In this document: positions 38,055-45,416 of the stretch, one piece after another
Layout: every line of letters begins with the position of its first letter
Numbering within the stretch: the stretch's first letter is position 1
Source of the DNA: Agromyces humi
Lineage (GTDB): Bacteria; Actinomycetota; Actinomycetes; Actinomycetales; Microbacteriaceae
Assembly (NCBI RefSeq): GCF_009720255.1
Contig: NZ_WJSP02000004.1
Span: 1-45,416 of the forward strand
Length of the DNA stretch: 45,416 nucleotides
Reading direction: 5' to 3'
Made by a program: the position numbers and the translations under genes
The notes under the pieces: generated by a model
Seen by the model: the letters and a program-made list of their open reading frames with translations, nothing else
Told to the model about the DNA's origin: nothing
Database searches by the model: none

Positions 38055-38816
38055 ATGACTTCACCATTCAGCCTCGAGGGCAAGACCGCCCTCGTCACGG
38101 GCGGCAACCAGGGCCTCGGGAAGGCGTTCGCGTTCGGGCTGGCCGAAGCCGGCGCGCGCGTCGCCATCGCCGGACGCAGCGAGCCACGGAACGCCGCGGT
38201 CGTCGACGAAGCGCGAGGTGCGGGCCACGAGTTCGTGCCGATCACCGCCGACCTCACCGATGACGCCCAGGTCTCGGCGATGATGCACGCCGCGATCGAC
38301 GGCCTCGGCCGGGTCGACGTGTTGGTCAACAACGCCGGGACGTGCGTGCACAACCCGTCGTTCGACGTGACCGACGACGAGTGGGACGCCGTGTGGGACC
38401 TGAACGTGCGAGCCCTGTGGAAGGCCAGCATCGCAGCAGGCGCCCACATGCGTGAACTCGGAGGCGGGTCCATCGTCAATATCGGGAGCATGTCGGGACT
38501 GATCGTCAACCGCCCCCAATGGCAACCGGCCTACAACGCCTCGAAGGCAGCAGTGCACCACCTCACCAAGTCGCTCGCGGTCGAGTGGGCCCCGTACAAC
38601 ATCCGCGTGAATGCCGTCGCGCCGGGTTACGTCAAGACCGAGATGGCGCCGGTCGACCGACCCGAGTTCCAGCGGTACTGGGTCGAGGATGCGCCCCAGC
38701 GGCGCTTCGCCCTTCCCGAGGAGATCGCGCCGAGCGTCGTGTTCCTCGCCAGCGGCGCGTCGTCGTTCGTCACCGGCTCGATCCTCGTCGTGGACGGCGG
38801 GTACACCGCCGTCTGA
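38055..38816 (+). CDS. Short-chain dehydrogenase/reductase (SDR)
   Basis: 253 aa, ATG at 38055 with AAAGG upstream. Classical SDR: cofactor motif TGGNQGLGKAF (residues about 14-24), NNAG, catalytic Ser-Tyr-Lys in 'IVNIGSMSGLIVNRPQWQ' and YNASKAA, 'PGYVKTEM', and C-terminal 'SSFVTGSILVVDGGYTAV'. Most similar in style to gluconate 5-dehydrogenase / 3-oxoacyl-ACP reductase-type NAD(P)-dependent polyol dehydrogenases. Probably co-transcribed with the beta-propeller gene, suggesting a dehydrogenase-lactonase pair. Substrate unknown. Confidence 0.88.
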   Translation: MTSPFSLEGKTALVTGGNQGLGKAFAFGLAEAGARVAIAGRSEPRNAAVVDEARGAGHEFVPITADLTDDAQVSAMMHAAIDGLGRVDVLVNNAGTCVHNPSFDVTDDEWDAVWDLNVRALWKASIAAGAHMRELGGGSIVNIGSMSGLIVNRPQWQPAYNASKAAVHHLTKSLAVEWAPYNIRVNAVAPGYVKTEMAPVDRPEFQRYWVEDAPQRRFALPEEIAPSVVFLASGASSFVTGSILVVDGGYTAV

Positions 38817-38853
38817 TGACCGGGCGACTCCCGGGCTCGGGGAGAATCGAAGC

Positions 38854-39327
38854 ATGACGTCCGCGGCCGAGTTCATCGACCGCACCCTCCAGGCCGAGGG
38901 CTCGGACACGCGAGCGGATGCCGACGCCGACCGCATCGGCGGTGGCCTCAGGTTCTACGGTGCCTCGGTCGGCGCCGTGCGCGGCACGGTGCGCGATGCT
39001 GACCGGCGGTATCCCCGGATGCCGCACGACGAGGTCACGGCGCTCGCGTCGGAGCTGTGGTCGGAGCCCGTGTACGAGCGCCGGCTGGCGGCGATCGTCC
39101 TCCTGCAGCGCGCGGTGCCGATGCTGCGGGGAAACGACCTCACCCGGGTCGAGCAGTTCCTTCGCGACGCTCGCGTGCCGGACCTCATCGACCCGCTTGC
39201 CGGCGACGTCGTCCGTCCGCTGCTCCAACGGCTGGAGGAACCGGATGCCACGCGCGCACGACGGATCGTCCATCGGTGGTCGGAGTCGGACGACCCGAAC
39301 CTGCGCCGTGCCGCCAGGTTGCTCTGA
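38854..39327 (+). CDS. DNA alkylation repair (AlkD-like) protein, C-terminally short
   Basis: 157 aa, ATG at 38854 with GGGGAGAA upstream. HEAT-repeat-like helices ('MPHDEVTALASELWSEPVYE', 'LAAIVLLQRAVPML') and 'RIVHRWSESDDPNLRRAARLL' match the AlkD/DNA alkylation repair family, where D-x-N-x-x-x-R-R is near the catalytic region. Family members are about 210-240 aa; here translation stops directly after that motif, and no other frame continues the domain before the next gene starts 27 bp later. It may be a degraded gene or a short variant. Confidence 0.65.
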   Translation: MTSAAEFIDRTLQAEGSDTRADADADRIGGGLRFYGASVGAVRGTVRDADRRYPRMPHDEVTALASELWSEPVYERRLAAIVLLQRAVPMLRGNDLTRVEQFLRDARVPDLIDPLAGDVVRPLLQRLEEPDATRARRIVHRWSESDDPNLRRAARLL

Positions 39328-39353
39328 GTTCGGATGACGGCCAGACTGCCCGG

Positions 39354-40100
39354 GTGACCACCGACATCGAGCTCGCACGGATCGCAGCGGGCGCCGTCAT
39401 CCTGCACGACGCACGTCGCAAGGTGCGGTGGAGCGTCGACCTCGAGCCGTTCGAGATCGGCGTGTACCCGGTGACGCAGGAGCAGCTCGCCGAGATGCTC
39501 GGAGAGACCGCGACCCACCCGCGCCGGCCGGCGACCGACGTGAGCTGGCTGCGGGCCATCCGGTTCTGCAACGCGGCATCCGAGTGGGAGGGGCTCGACC
39601 CCGTGTACACCTTCGACGGCGAGGAGGTCACGTGGCACGTCGACGCCGACGGGTACCGCCTGCCGACCGAGGCGGAGTGGGAGTTCGCGTGCCGTGCCGG
39701 ATCGACTGGAGCGCACTACGGACCGCTCGCCGAGGTCGCCTGGACGAGCGCCGACGGCGTGACGGCCCCGCAGGACATCGGCGCCAAGCTCCCGAACCTC
39801 AACGGACTGTTCGACACCCTCGGCAACGTCTGGGAGTGGTGCTGGGACCTGCTCGACCCAGCCCGCTACGACGACTATCGGGTCTTCCGGGGCGGTGGAT
39901 TCGCCGACGATGCCTGGAGTGTCAGGGCCTCGACCCGGCGGGGCGGCGCTCCGCGCATGCACCACGAGGATGTCGGGTTCCGCGTCGCGCGTGGCGGCTT
40001 CGATGCGACGGATGCCGCGCAGGGCTGGTCTGCGGAGGCCGACGCGGAGCGCGCCGCGGTCGACGGTCCGCTCCCGCCCGGGTGGACGCCGCGCCGCTGA
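39354..40100 (+). CDS. SUMF1/formylglycine-generating-enzyme-fold protein (no FGE Cys pair)
   Basis: 248 aa, GTG start at 39354. Pattern of the SUMF1 fold: 'FEIGVYPVTQEQLAEML', 'PATDVSWLRAIRFCNAASE', 'YRLPTEAEWEFACRAG', 'GLFDTLGNVWEWCWD', 'VFRGGGFADDAWSVRASTRR', 'HHEDVGFRVAR'. True formylglycine-generating enzymes bind copper with two Cys in the C-terminal part; here that segment (ASTRRGGAPRMHHEDVG) has none, so it is probably not an active FGE. Other members of the fold act in sulfoxide/ergothioneine-type chemistry or as binding domains. A lone cytoplasmic gene next to a truncated alkD-like gene; function unknown. Confidence 0.82.
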   Translation: MTTDIELARIAAGAVILHDARRKVRWSVDLEPFEIGVYPVTQEQLAEMLGETATHPRRPATDVSWLRAIRFCNAASEWEGLDPVYTFDGEEVTWHVDADGYRLPTEAEWEFACRAGSTGAHYGPLAEVAWTSADGVTAPQDIGAKLPNLNGLFDTLGNVWEWCWDLLDPARYDDYRVFRGGGFADDAWSVRASTRRGGAPRMHHEDVGFRVARGGFDATDAAQGWSAEADAERAAVDGPLPPGWTPRR

Positions 40101-40124
40101 CGCGTGGCGCACGCGCCGTCGTGG

Positions 40125-40598
40125 CTACAGTTCCATGGAGTAGTAGAACGCCCGCTCTCCCGTATCGGGGTCTGTGCCACTGAACCCGTGGCGCTCGTAG
40201 AAGCGCTGCGCGTCGACGTCCCCCGCGTCGACGTTGATCTCGATCGCCGAGACGCCCGTCGCTCTCGCCTCGGCGACCAGCAGCCGGATCATCGCCGCAC
40301 CGAGGCCATGACCTCGACGATCGGGCTGGACGTAGAGTTCGTCGAGGAGCGCGACCGGCCCGGCGTACCAGACGTTGCTCCGCAGCGTCACGAGTGCGAC
40401 CCCGGCCGCGGGCTCACCCGCCAGGTAGGCGATGGTGCTGGGCCCGCCGAGCAGCGACCGCAGCCGTCGGCTCAGGACGGCCGTGCCCGGCGAAGGCGTC
40501 TCGAATTCGGTGTTGAAGTCGTGCAGCAGGCGCGCGACCGTCTCGGCATCGTCGGGGCGGGCGCGTCGGGGGCTTGGATCTGCGGAGACGTCCGACAT
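40125..40598 (-). CDS. GNAT-family N-acetyltransferase
   Basis: 157 aa, ATG at 40598. Acetyl-CoA binding loop 'LYVQPDRRGHGLGAAMIRLL' (R/Q-x-x-G-x-G/A form), preceded by 'ALLDEL' and followed by 'AIEINVDAGDVDAQRFYERH' and 'GFSGTDPDTGERAFYYSMEL', standard for single-domain GNAT proteins. Acceptor unknown. Faces the deaminase gene divergently across a 76-bp gap. Confidence 0.88.
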   Translation of the reverse strand: MSDVSADPSPRRARPDDAETVARLLHDFNTEFETPSPGTAVLSRRLRSLLGGPSTIAYLAGEPAAGVALVTLRSNVWYAGPVALLDELYVQPDRRGHGLGAAMIRLLVAEARATGVSAIEINVDAGDVDAQRFYERHGFSGTDPDTGERAFYYSMEL

Positions 40599-40674
40599 GG
40601 CCGTCAGACTAGCCCGCGCAGCACGACCTCTCGAGGGCTCGCCATCGGCGCCGCCTCGCGCCAAGCTTGAGCCC

Positions 40675-41160
40675 ATGACGATCTCCGAGGCCGACCTCAT
40701 CCACCTGCGCCGCGCGGTCGAGCTCGCGCGGGAGGCGCTCGAAGGGGGTGACGGCCCGTTCGGATCGGTGCTCGTCGATCGTGCCGGCGTCGAGCGGTTC
40801 GCAGATCGGAATCGGGAGGAGAGCACGGGCGACCCCACGAGGCATCCGGAGTTCGAGATCGCCCGGTGGTCGGCCGAGCACCTGACCGTCGACGAGCGGG
40901 CGGCAGCCACCGTGTACACGTCGGGGGAGCACTGCCCGATGTGCTCGGCGGCGCACGCCTGGGCCGGCCTGGGCCGGATCGTCTACGTCGCCTCGGCGGA
41001 GCAGATCGCGGGCTGGCGCAGGGAACTCGGCGCCGGGCCGTCTCCCGTGGGCGTGCTGCCGATCACGGTCGTCGCGCCCGGCCTCCCGGTGGAAGGGCCG
41101 GTCGACGAACTCGTTCCCGAGGTGCGCGCGCTCATCGAACGGGCGGTGGGCGCGAACTAG
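40675..41160 (+). CDS. Cytidine/deoxycytidylate-type nucleoside deaminase
   Basis: 161 aa, ATG at 40675. Zinc deaminase signature: 'HPEFEIA' in place of the usual H-A-E, with the proton-shuttle Glu, and 'SGEHCPMCSAAHAW' giving the P-C-x-x-C pair (here C-P-M-C). 'EGGDGPFGSVLVDRAG' is characteristic of the guanine deaminase / TadA-like subgroup. Likely acts on a free base or nucleoside in the cytoplasm. Its stop codon overlaps that of the convergent VOC gene (CTAG). Confidence 0.85.
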   Translation: MTISEADLIHLRRAVELAREALEGGDGPFGSVLVDRAGVERFADRNREESTGDPTRHPEFEIARWSAEHLTVDERAAATVYTSGEHCPMCSAAHAWAGLGRIVYVASAEQIAGWRRELGAGPSPVGVLPITVVAPGLPVEGPVDELVPEVRALIERAVGAN

Positions 41161-41564
41161 CCTGCGGCCGAGTCCCGCGGCGGGTTGTACATGAACTCGA
41201 GGCGGATGCCGTTGTCGTCCTCGATGAAGGACGCGTAGTAGCGGTCGTTGAACCGTGGGTAGAGCTTCGGTTCGCGCACCGCCGTCCAGCCCGCGTCGAC
41301 GGCGATCGCGTGCAGGCGATCGACTTCGGTGCGTGAGTCGACAGCGAAGGCGAGGTGCTGCCAGCCGACCCGCCCGGTGCGGTGCGGCCCGCTGCCCGCC
41401 TCGCGCGCCGGGAAGAGGATCAGCTCCTCCTCGCCCTTGTACCAGGACACTCCGTTGTCGGCATCCTGACGGGTGCACCCGAGCGCCTGCATCACCGGAT
41501 CGAACTGCGCGATCGAGCGGGGCAGGTCATCGACGCTGATGCCGAGATGGTCGAAGAGAGACAC
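41157..41564 (-). CDS. VOC-family (glyoxalase/bleomycin-resistance fold) protein
   Basis: 135 aa, ATG at 41564. Two beta-alpha-beta-beta-beta modules: 'FDHLGISVDDLPRSIAQFD' and 'GRVGWQHLAFAVDSRTEVDR', ending with 'ASFIEDDNGIRLEFMYNPP' (metal-ligand Glu in LEFMYNPP). His in FDHLGIS and WQHLAFAV plus this Glu could form a metal site. Function unspecified, as usual for stand-alone VOC proteins. Confidence 0.85.
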   Translation of the reverse strand: MSLFDHLGISVDDLPRSIAQFDPVMQALGCTRQDADNGVSWYKGEEELILFPAREAGSGPHRTGRVGWQHLAFAVDSRTEVDRLHAIAVDAGWTAVREPKLYPRFNDRYYASFIEDDNGIRLEFMYNPPRDSAAG

Positions 41565-41585
41565 CCGGACATCATATGAGCCCGG

Positions 41586-43340
41586 CTATTCGACGAGCTT
41601 GCCGGCCACCGAGACCTCGCGCATGAGCGCCGCGATCTCCGCGGGGATGGGCGGGATCCCCTCGCGGGTCACGCCGGTCGACGGCGACCAGACCAGGTTG
41701 ACCTGCAGCGAGGCATCCGTCTCGGGGAAGTCGCTGCGGTTGTGGCAGCCGCGGGTCTCACGGCGTTCGAGCGCCGCCTCGAGGGTCGCACGGGCCGCCA
41801 GCGCCGCCGACCTGAGGTCGAAGGCGTGCGCCAGGTCCTGGTAGCCGGCGATGTCGGGGTGGACCCCGATGTCAGCCATGCGCGCCTCGATCGCGTCGAG
41901 CTCGGCGAGCCCCGCGAGGAGGCCGGCCTCGTCGCGCACCACCCCGGCGTGCTCGGTCATGGTGTCGCGGATGGCGCGCTGCAGGGCACGCACGTTCTCG
42001 GCGCCGTCGGATGCCAGCAGCGCCGCGATCTCGTCGCGTGCGGTCTGCACGGCCGCAGCCGAGCGCTTCTGGGCGTCGAGCGAGGCCGAGTACGCCGCCG
42101 CGGCCTGCCCCACGATGCGCCCGAAGACGAGCAGCTCGATGAGCGAGTTGCCGCCGAGGCGGTTGGCGCCGTGCAGGCCGGAGGACGCCTCGCCGATGGC
42201 GTAGAGCCCGGGGACGTCGGTGCCGTGGTCCTCGGGTCGCACCCACACGCCGCCCATCGAGTAGTGCGCGGTGGGCGCGATCTCGATCGGGGACTTCGTG
42301 ATGTCGAGCATCTGCAGCTCGAGCATCGTCTGGTACACGCGGGGGAGGCGCTGCATGATCGTCTCGCGGGGCAGGTGCGAGACATCCAGCCAGACCCCGC
42401 CATTGGGAGTGCCGCGGCCCTCCTTGATCTCGGTGTACGCCGCGAGCGCCACGCGGTCGCGCGTCGAGAGCTCCATGCGCTCGGGGTCGTACTTCGCCAT
42501 GAAGCGCTCGCCGAGGCCGTTGGTGAGGATGCCGCCCTCGCCGCGCGCGGCCTCGCTGATGAGCGTGCCGGCCGCGCTCTCGGGCTCGATGATGCCCGAC
42601 GGATGGAACTGCACGAGCTCGGGGTCGCGTACGCGCCCGCCCGCCTCGACAGCGAGGCGCCACGAGTCTCCGGTGTTCTCGTCGCGCCGCGACGACGTGC
42701 GCCGCCAGATGCGGTTGTGCCCGCCGGCCGCGAGGATCACCGCGTCGGCGTGGATGAGGTAGCGGGTGCCGTCCTCCAGGTCGAAGCCGTAGGCGCCGAA
42801 GACCGCGCCGTCGTCGTTGACGAGGATGCGGGTGACGTAGAGGGTGTCGAGGATCGGCACGCCCAGCTGCGCGGCCCTGTTGATGAGCGTGCGCTGGATC
42901 TCGAGCCCGGTGTAGTCGCCCGCGAAGGCGGTTCGGCGGTAGGTGTGGGCGCCGAAGAAGCGCTGGGAGATGCGGCCGTCGTCCTCGCGGGCGAAGGGCA
43001 TGCCGTACCGCTCGAGGTCCTCGATGCCGCGGGCCGCGCCCGACGTGACGATCTCGACCGTGTGCGGATTGGCGAGCACGTAGCTCTCCTTCAGGGTGTC
43101 GGCGGCGTGCTGCTGCCAGCTGTCGTCGGCGTCCATCGTGGCCAGGGCGGCGTTGATGCCGCCGGCGGCGAGCGACGTGTGGGCGTCGGACTTGGGGCGC
43201 TTCCCGAGGGCGAGTACGTCGACGCCCGCCTCGGCGAGTTCGATGGCGGCGCGCAAGCCCGATCCGCCGGTGCCGATGACGAGGACGGTCGTGGAGATCT
43301 GGCGCTCTGGCGCGGTGCCCGAAGGGATCGTGGTGCTCAT
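41586..43340 (-). CDS. Fumarate-reductase/succinate-dehydrogenase-like flavoprotein subunit
   Basis: 584 aa, ATG at 43340; an upstream in-frame start (43394) would overlap the operator region. FAD-binding motif 'TTVLVIGTGGSGLRAAIELA', 'DAHTSLAAGGINAALA' with H54 at the position of the covalent-FAD His in SdhA/FrdA, substrate region 'VQFHPSGI' and 'SEAARGEGGIL', 'PTAHYSMGGV', and the C-terminal helical domain with 'RGCHNRSDFPETD'. L-aspartate oxidase (NadB) shares the fold, but no nadA/nadC or sdhB/C is nearby. Probably a soluble fumarate-reductase-type enzyme or a NadB relative; regulated by the divergent LysR. Confidence 0.85.
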   Translation of the reverse strand: MSTTIPSGTAPERQISTTVLVIGTGGSGLRAAIELAEAGVDVLALGKRPKSDAHTSLAAGGINAALATMDADDSWQQHAADTLKESYVLANPHTVEIVTSGAARGIEDLERYGMPFAREDDGRISQRFFGAHTYRRTAFAGDYTGLEIQRTLINRAAQLGVPILDTLYVTRILVNDDGAVFGAYGFDLEDGTRYLIHADAVILAAGGHNRIWRRTSSRRDENTGDSWRLAVEAGGRVRDPELVQFHPSGIIEPESAAGTLISEAARGEGGILTNGLGERFMAKYDPERMELSTRDRVALAAYTEIKEGRGTPNGGVWLDVSHLPRETIMQRLPRVYQTMLELQMLDITKSPIEIAPTAHYSMGGVWVRPEDHGTDVPGLYAIGEASSGLHGANRLGGNSLIELLVFGRIVGQAAAAYSASLDAQKRSAAAVQTARDEIAALLASDGAENVRALQRAIRDTMTEHAGVVRDEAGLLAGLAELDAIEARMADIGVHPDIAGYQDLAHAFDLRSAALAARATLEAALERRETRGCHNRSDFPETDASLQVNLVWSPSTGVTREGIPPIPAEIAALMREVSVAGKLVE

Positions 43341-43378
43341 GTGACCCACGCTAGGCAGGCCTGGATCATTACTCCAAT

Positions 43379-43403
43379 GCATCTTGCGTGTCACAACAAT
43401 GCA
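43379..43403. promoter_or_regulatory. LysR-type operator between the flavoprotein gene and lysR
   Basis: The 77-bp divergent gap holds TTG-N7-CAA (43384-43396), fitting T-N11-A, nested in an outer inverted repeat TGCAT (43379-43383) / ATGCA (43399-43403). CAATGCA also occurs twice as a direct repeat (43375, 43397). This is the standard place for an autoregulatory LysR site. Confidence 0.65.
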
Positions 43404-43417
43404 CGTAGGCTATCGAC

Positions 43418-44353
43418 ATGAACCTGGAGCAACTGCGGGGCTTCGTCGAGGTGGCCCGCTTCGGCAACTTCACGCGGGCCGCCGAGGAGCTCTACCTCGC
43501 GCAGCCCTCGCTGAGCCGCCAGATCGCCGCGCTCGAGCAGGACCTCGGCGCCGAGCTGTTCCACCGCGCGCGCGGTGGCAGCACGCTGACCGTCGCGGGC
43601 GAGTCCCTGCTGCCGCTCGCCCGCCGTATGCTCGCCGATGCCGAATCGGTGCGAAGGGAGCTCGCCGAGCTCGCCGGCCTCGAGCGCGGCCGGGTGCGGC
43701 TCGGCGCGACCCCCACGCTGTGCATCAGCCTCGTCGCGGAGGTGCTCAGCGCGTTCCACGCGGAGCATCCGGCCATCGAACTGCACCTCTCGGAGCAGGG
43801 ATCGCTCAGGCTGCTCGACGAACTCGGCAGTGGGGAGCTCGACCTCGCCCTGATCACGACGACGGATGCCTCGTCGGCCCAGCGGTTCACCGTGACCCCA
43901 TTGCTCGTCGAAGAGCTCGTGGTGGTCTCGTCGGCCGCCGCGCCGCCGCTCACCACCCGCGACACCGTCACGCTCGAGGAGGTCGCGCGGCTGCCGCAGA
44001 TCACGTTCGGCTCGAGCTACGACCTCCGCAGCGCCACGGATGCCGCATTCCGCGCGTCGGGGCTCACGCCCGAGGTCGTGCTCGAGGGGGCCGAGATGGA
44101 CGCGGTGCTGCGCTTCGTCGAGCGCGGGCTCGGGGTCGCGATCGTGCCCGCGATGGTGCTCATCGATCGCCCGGGACTGCGGTCGGTGCGGCTCGAGGGG
44201 ACGACGCTCGACCGCACGATCAGCGTCGCGCGACCGGCAGACGTGGCGCCGACCGCGGCCGTCGAGGTCATGCGGCGAACGATCACCACGAGTGCCACGG
44301 CATTCGCGGCGAGAGCGGGTGACACGATGCGGCTCGCGGCGACGAGCCTCTGA
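43418..44353 (+). CDS. LysR-family transcriptional regulator
   Basis: 311 aa, ATG at 43418. N-terminal HTH 'FVEVARFGNFTRAAEELYLA' then QPSLSRQIAALEQDLGAELF (residues 8-47) and a C-terminal substrate-binding domain ('RVRLGATPTLCISLVAEVLS', 'GLGVAIVPAMVLIDRPGL'). Divergent from the flavoprotein gene at 41586, with a T-N11-A box between them, so it most likely controls that gene in response to a small acid and represses itself. Confidence 0.93.
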   Translation: MNLEQLRGFVEVARFGNFTRAAEELYLAQPSLSRQIAALEQDLGAELFHRARGGSTLTVAGESLLPLARRMLADAESVRRELAELAGLERGRVRLGATPTLCISLVAEVLSAFHAEHPAIELHLSEQGSLRLLDELGSGELDLALITTTDASSAQRFTVTPLLVEELVVVSSAAAPPLTTRDTVTLEEVARLPQITFGSSYDLRSATDAAFRASGLTPEVVLEGAEMDAVLRFVERGLGVAIVPAMVLIDRPGLRSVRLEGTTLDRTISVARPADVAPTAAVEVMRRTITTSATAFAARAGDTMRLAATSL

Positions 44354-44370
44354 TGCTCGAGTCGCCTCGC

Positions 44371-45057
44371 TCAGTCGCTCTGCGAGCCTGAGCCGGATGC
44401 CGCGGCCCGCGCGGCCGCTGCGGCGCGCTCCACCCACTTGGGTGTCTCGCCGTAGCGCTGGAACGACACCAGCCGGCCCGCCGCGCTCTCCTCGATGAGC
44501 TGCGCCAGGCGCCGCTCGCGGGTCGCCTCCTGCTTGGCCGAGAGCACCCAGTGCGTCACCTGTCGGCGGTAGGTGGTGGTGGCGGCCTGCCAGAACGCGG
44601 ATGCCGCGGCATCCGCCGCCAATCGCGCCGCCGACTCGGGCGGCAGTTCTTGGAGGGGGTTCTCGTGCGAGTAGACGCTCGACCGGTCTTCGCGGCGCCG
44701 TTCGAACGCGGCGAGGCCGGCGGGATGCATGCGCCCGTCGGAGGTGAGTTGCTCCACGAGCGCGATGTTCACGCTCGACCAGATGCTCGCGGCCTTGCGC
44801 GGGGTCCAGCGCTGTCGGCGCGCGTCGTCGTCGATGCGCTGCGAGACGGAGTCGATCCAGCCGAAGCAGAGCGCCTCGGGCACCGCCTGCTCCCAGGTCA
44901 GCCCGCGATCGGGCACGTGCCGCTTGTACAGCCCCATCCAGAGCTCGGTCTCGGTGTCGTGGTTGGCCTCGAGCCAGGCGCGGAACTCCTCGGGGCCCGA
45001 GAAGAAGACAGCCGGCCGCTCGGGCGTGCCGCCGGGGGTGCCGATCGTCGTGGCCAT
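44371..45057 (-). CDS. YdeI/OmpD-associated family protein
   Basis: 228 aa, ATG at 45057. 'FRAWLEANHDTETELWMGLY', 'EQAVPEALCFGWIDSVSQRI' with 'RRQRWTPRKAASIWSSVN' are the recognised YdeI-family core (a bacteriocin-protection/DUF1801-like group of unclear biochemical role). The C-terminal 'ETRERRLAQLIEESAAGR'-like helix and a Ala/Ser-rich tail follow. Convergent with lysR (17 bp). Confidence 0.85.
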   Translation of the reverse strand: MATTIGTPGGTPERPAVFFSGPEEFRAWLEANHDTETELWMGLYKRHVPDRGLTWEQAVPEALCFGWIDSVSQRIDDDARRQRWTPRKAASIWSSVNIALVEQLTSDGRMHPAGLAAFERRREDRSSVYSHENPLQELPPESAARLAADAAASAFWQAATTTYRRQVTHWVLSAKQEATRERRLAQLIEESAAGRLVSFQRYGETPKWVERAAAAARAAASGSGSQSD

Positions 45058-45241
45058 GAGCCGAGTCTGCCAGCAGCCGCTGACGTCCGTGCACCACTGA
45101 ACGCACCACGGAAATCGGGCGGGCGGGGCCGCGGGCGAGCGCGTACTCTGGAGAGACGGGTCGGCGACGCATGCTCACCACGAGCCGACGGCCGCCCCGC
45201 GGGCACCCCATGAACCGACGCCCGAACGGAGCACCACACCG

Positions 45242-45416
45242 ATGTCTTGGGATGACGATTCCTTCGCCGACGAGTTCGGCGAGCGTCGTCCGGGGCGGGC
45301 GCGCATCACGGGGTGGCGTCTCGTGCGCCGCGTCGCGGCATACGTCGGCGTCGTGGTCGGCGTCGTGGCGCTGGCGGTCGGCGCGGTCTTCGCGGTGAAC
45401 GCCGCGGGTGTTGCGG
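45242..45416 (+). CDS. Predicted membrane protein, N-terminal part (partial)
   Basis: The first 58 codons from ATG 45242; the frame runs off the window. An acidic start (MSWDDDSFADEFGERRPGRA) and a basic stretch precede one hydrophobic helix (VAAYVGVVVGVVALAVGAVF). Type II membrane or signal-anchor topology fits. Too short for a family assignment. A TACTCT hexamer at 45144-45149 could be its -10. Confidence 0.5.
   Translation, partial: MSWDDDSFADEFGERRPGRARITGWRLVRRVAAYVGVVVGVVALAVGAVFAVNAAGVA

Noticed and set aside
12368-38816. Mobile element or phage origin for the catabolic island
   Set aside because: No transposase, integrase, tRNA or flanking direct repeat was found, despite duplicated quiC and iclR genes.

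Overview
The window is high-GC DNA with many GTG starts, frequent 4-bp ATGA/GTGA gene overlaps, lipoprotein-type transporter binding proteins and a sortase (LPSTG) anchor. This points to a high-GC Gram-positive actinobacterium, most likely Microbacteriaceae-like; the family is inferred from general flavour, not from a marker gene. No rRNA, tRNA, CRISPR array, transposase or phage gene was found.

Layout. 1-1632: end of a small surface-protein cluster (WxL-type C-terminus, DUF916-like protein, small LPSTG protein) that resembles the csc clusters of Firmicutes. 1828-10684: a galactofuranose-type sugar ABC transporter (binding lipoprotein YtfQ-like, ATPase YtfR-like, permeases YtfT/YjfF-like) bracketed by two LacI regulators, with an extra double-domain ATPase gene. 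10758-12302: a cupin/XRE regulator and an EamA exporter. 12368-38816: a catabolic island for quinate/shikimate-like carbocyclic acids. 38854-45416: ordinary accessory and housekeeping genes (truncated AlkD-like protein, SUMF1-domain protein, acetyltransferase, deaminase, VOC protein, fumarate-reductase-like flavoprotein with a divergent LysR, YdeI-like protein, start of a membrane protein).

The catabolic island contains a secreted PQQ dehydrogenase, a TRAP transporter (DctQ, DctM and a separately placed DctP), a type II dehydroquinase homologue with two altered substrate-binding residues, two 3-dehydroshikimate dehydratase homologues of the QuiC type (one a three-domain fusion), a quinate/shikimate dehydrogenase homologue, an FAD dehydrogenase, a Gfo/Idh oxidoreductase, a Dabb protein, an SDR, a beta-propeller protein and a secreted ThuA-domain protein. 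An unusual four-gene operon joins an acylating aldehyde dehydrogenase, a short citrate-synthase-fold (citryl-CoA-lyase-like) protein, a ThDP enzyme and the three-domain QuiC fusion. Four IclR regulators in two related tandem pairs flank the quiC-dabb-shikimate dehydrogenase-tetR operon. A recurrent palindromic motif, roughly rTGTyCCAyTCGryGrrAC, sits upstream of the aldehyde dehydrogenase operon, the PQQ gene, the TRAP genes, dctP and two of the iclR genes, so these units probably form one local regulon.

Reading the parts together (inference): a hydroxylated ring acid is oxidised outside the membrane or imported by TRAP, dehydrogenated and dehydrated by the AroQ-like, QsuD-like and QuiC-like enzymes, and the product is further processed by the ThDP / acyl-CoA module. 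No aromatic-ring-cleavage genes are present here, so either the pathway feeds ring cleavage encoded elsewhere or it is a non-canonical route.
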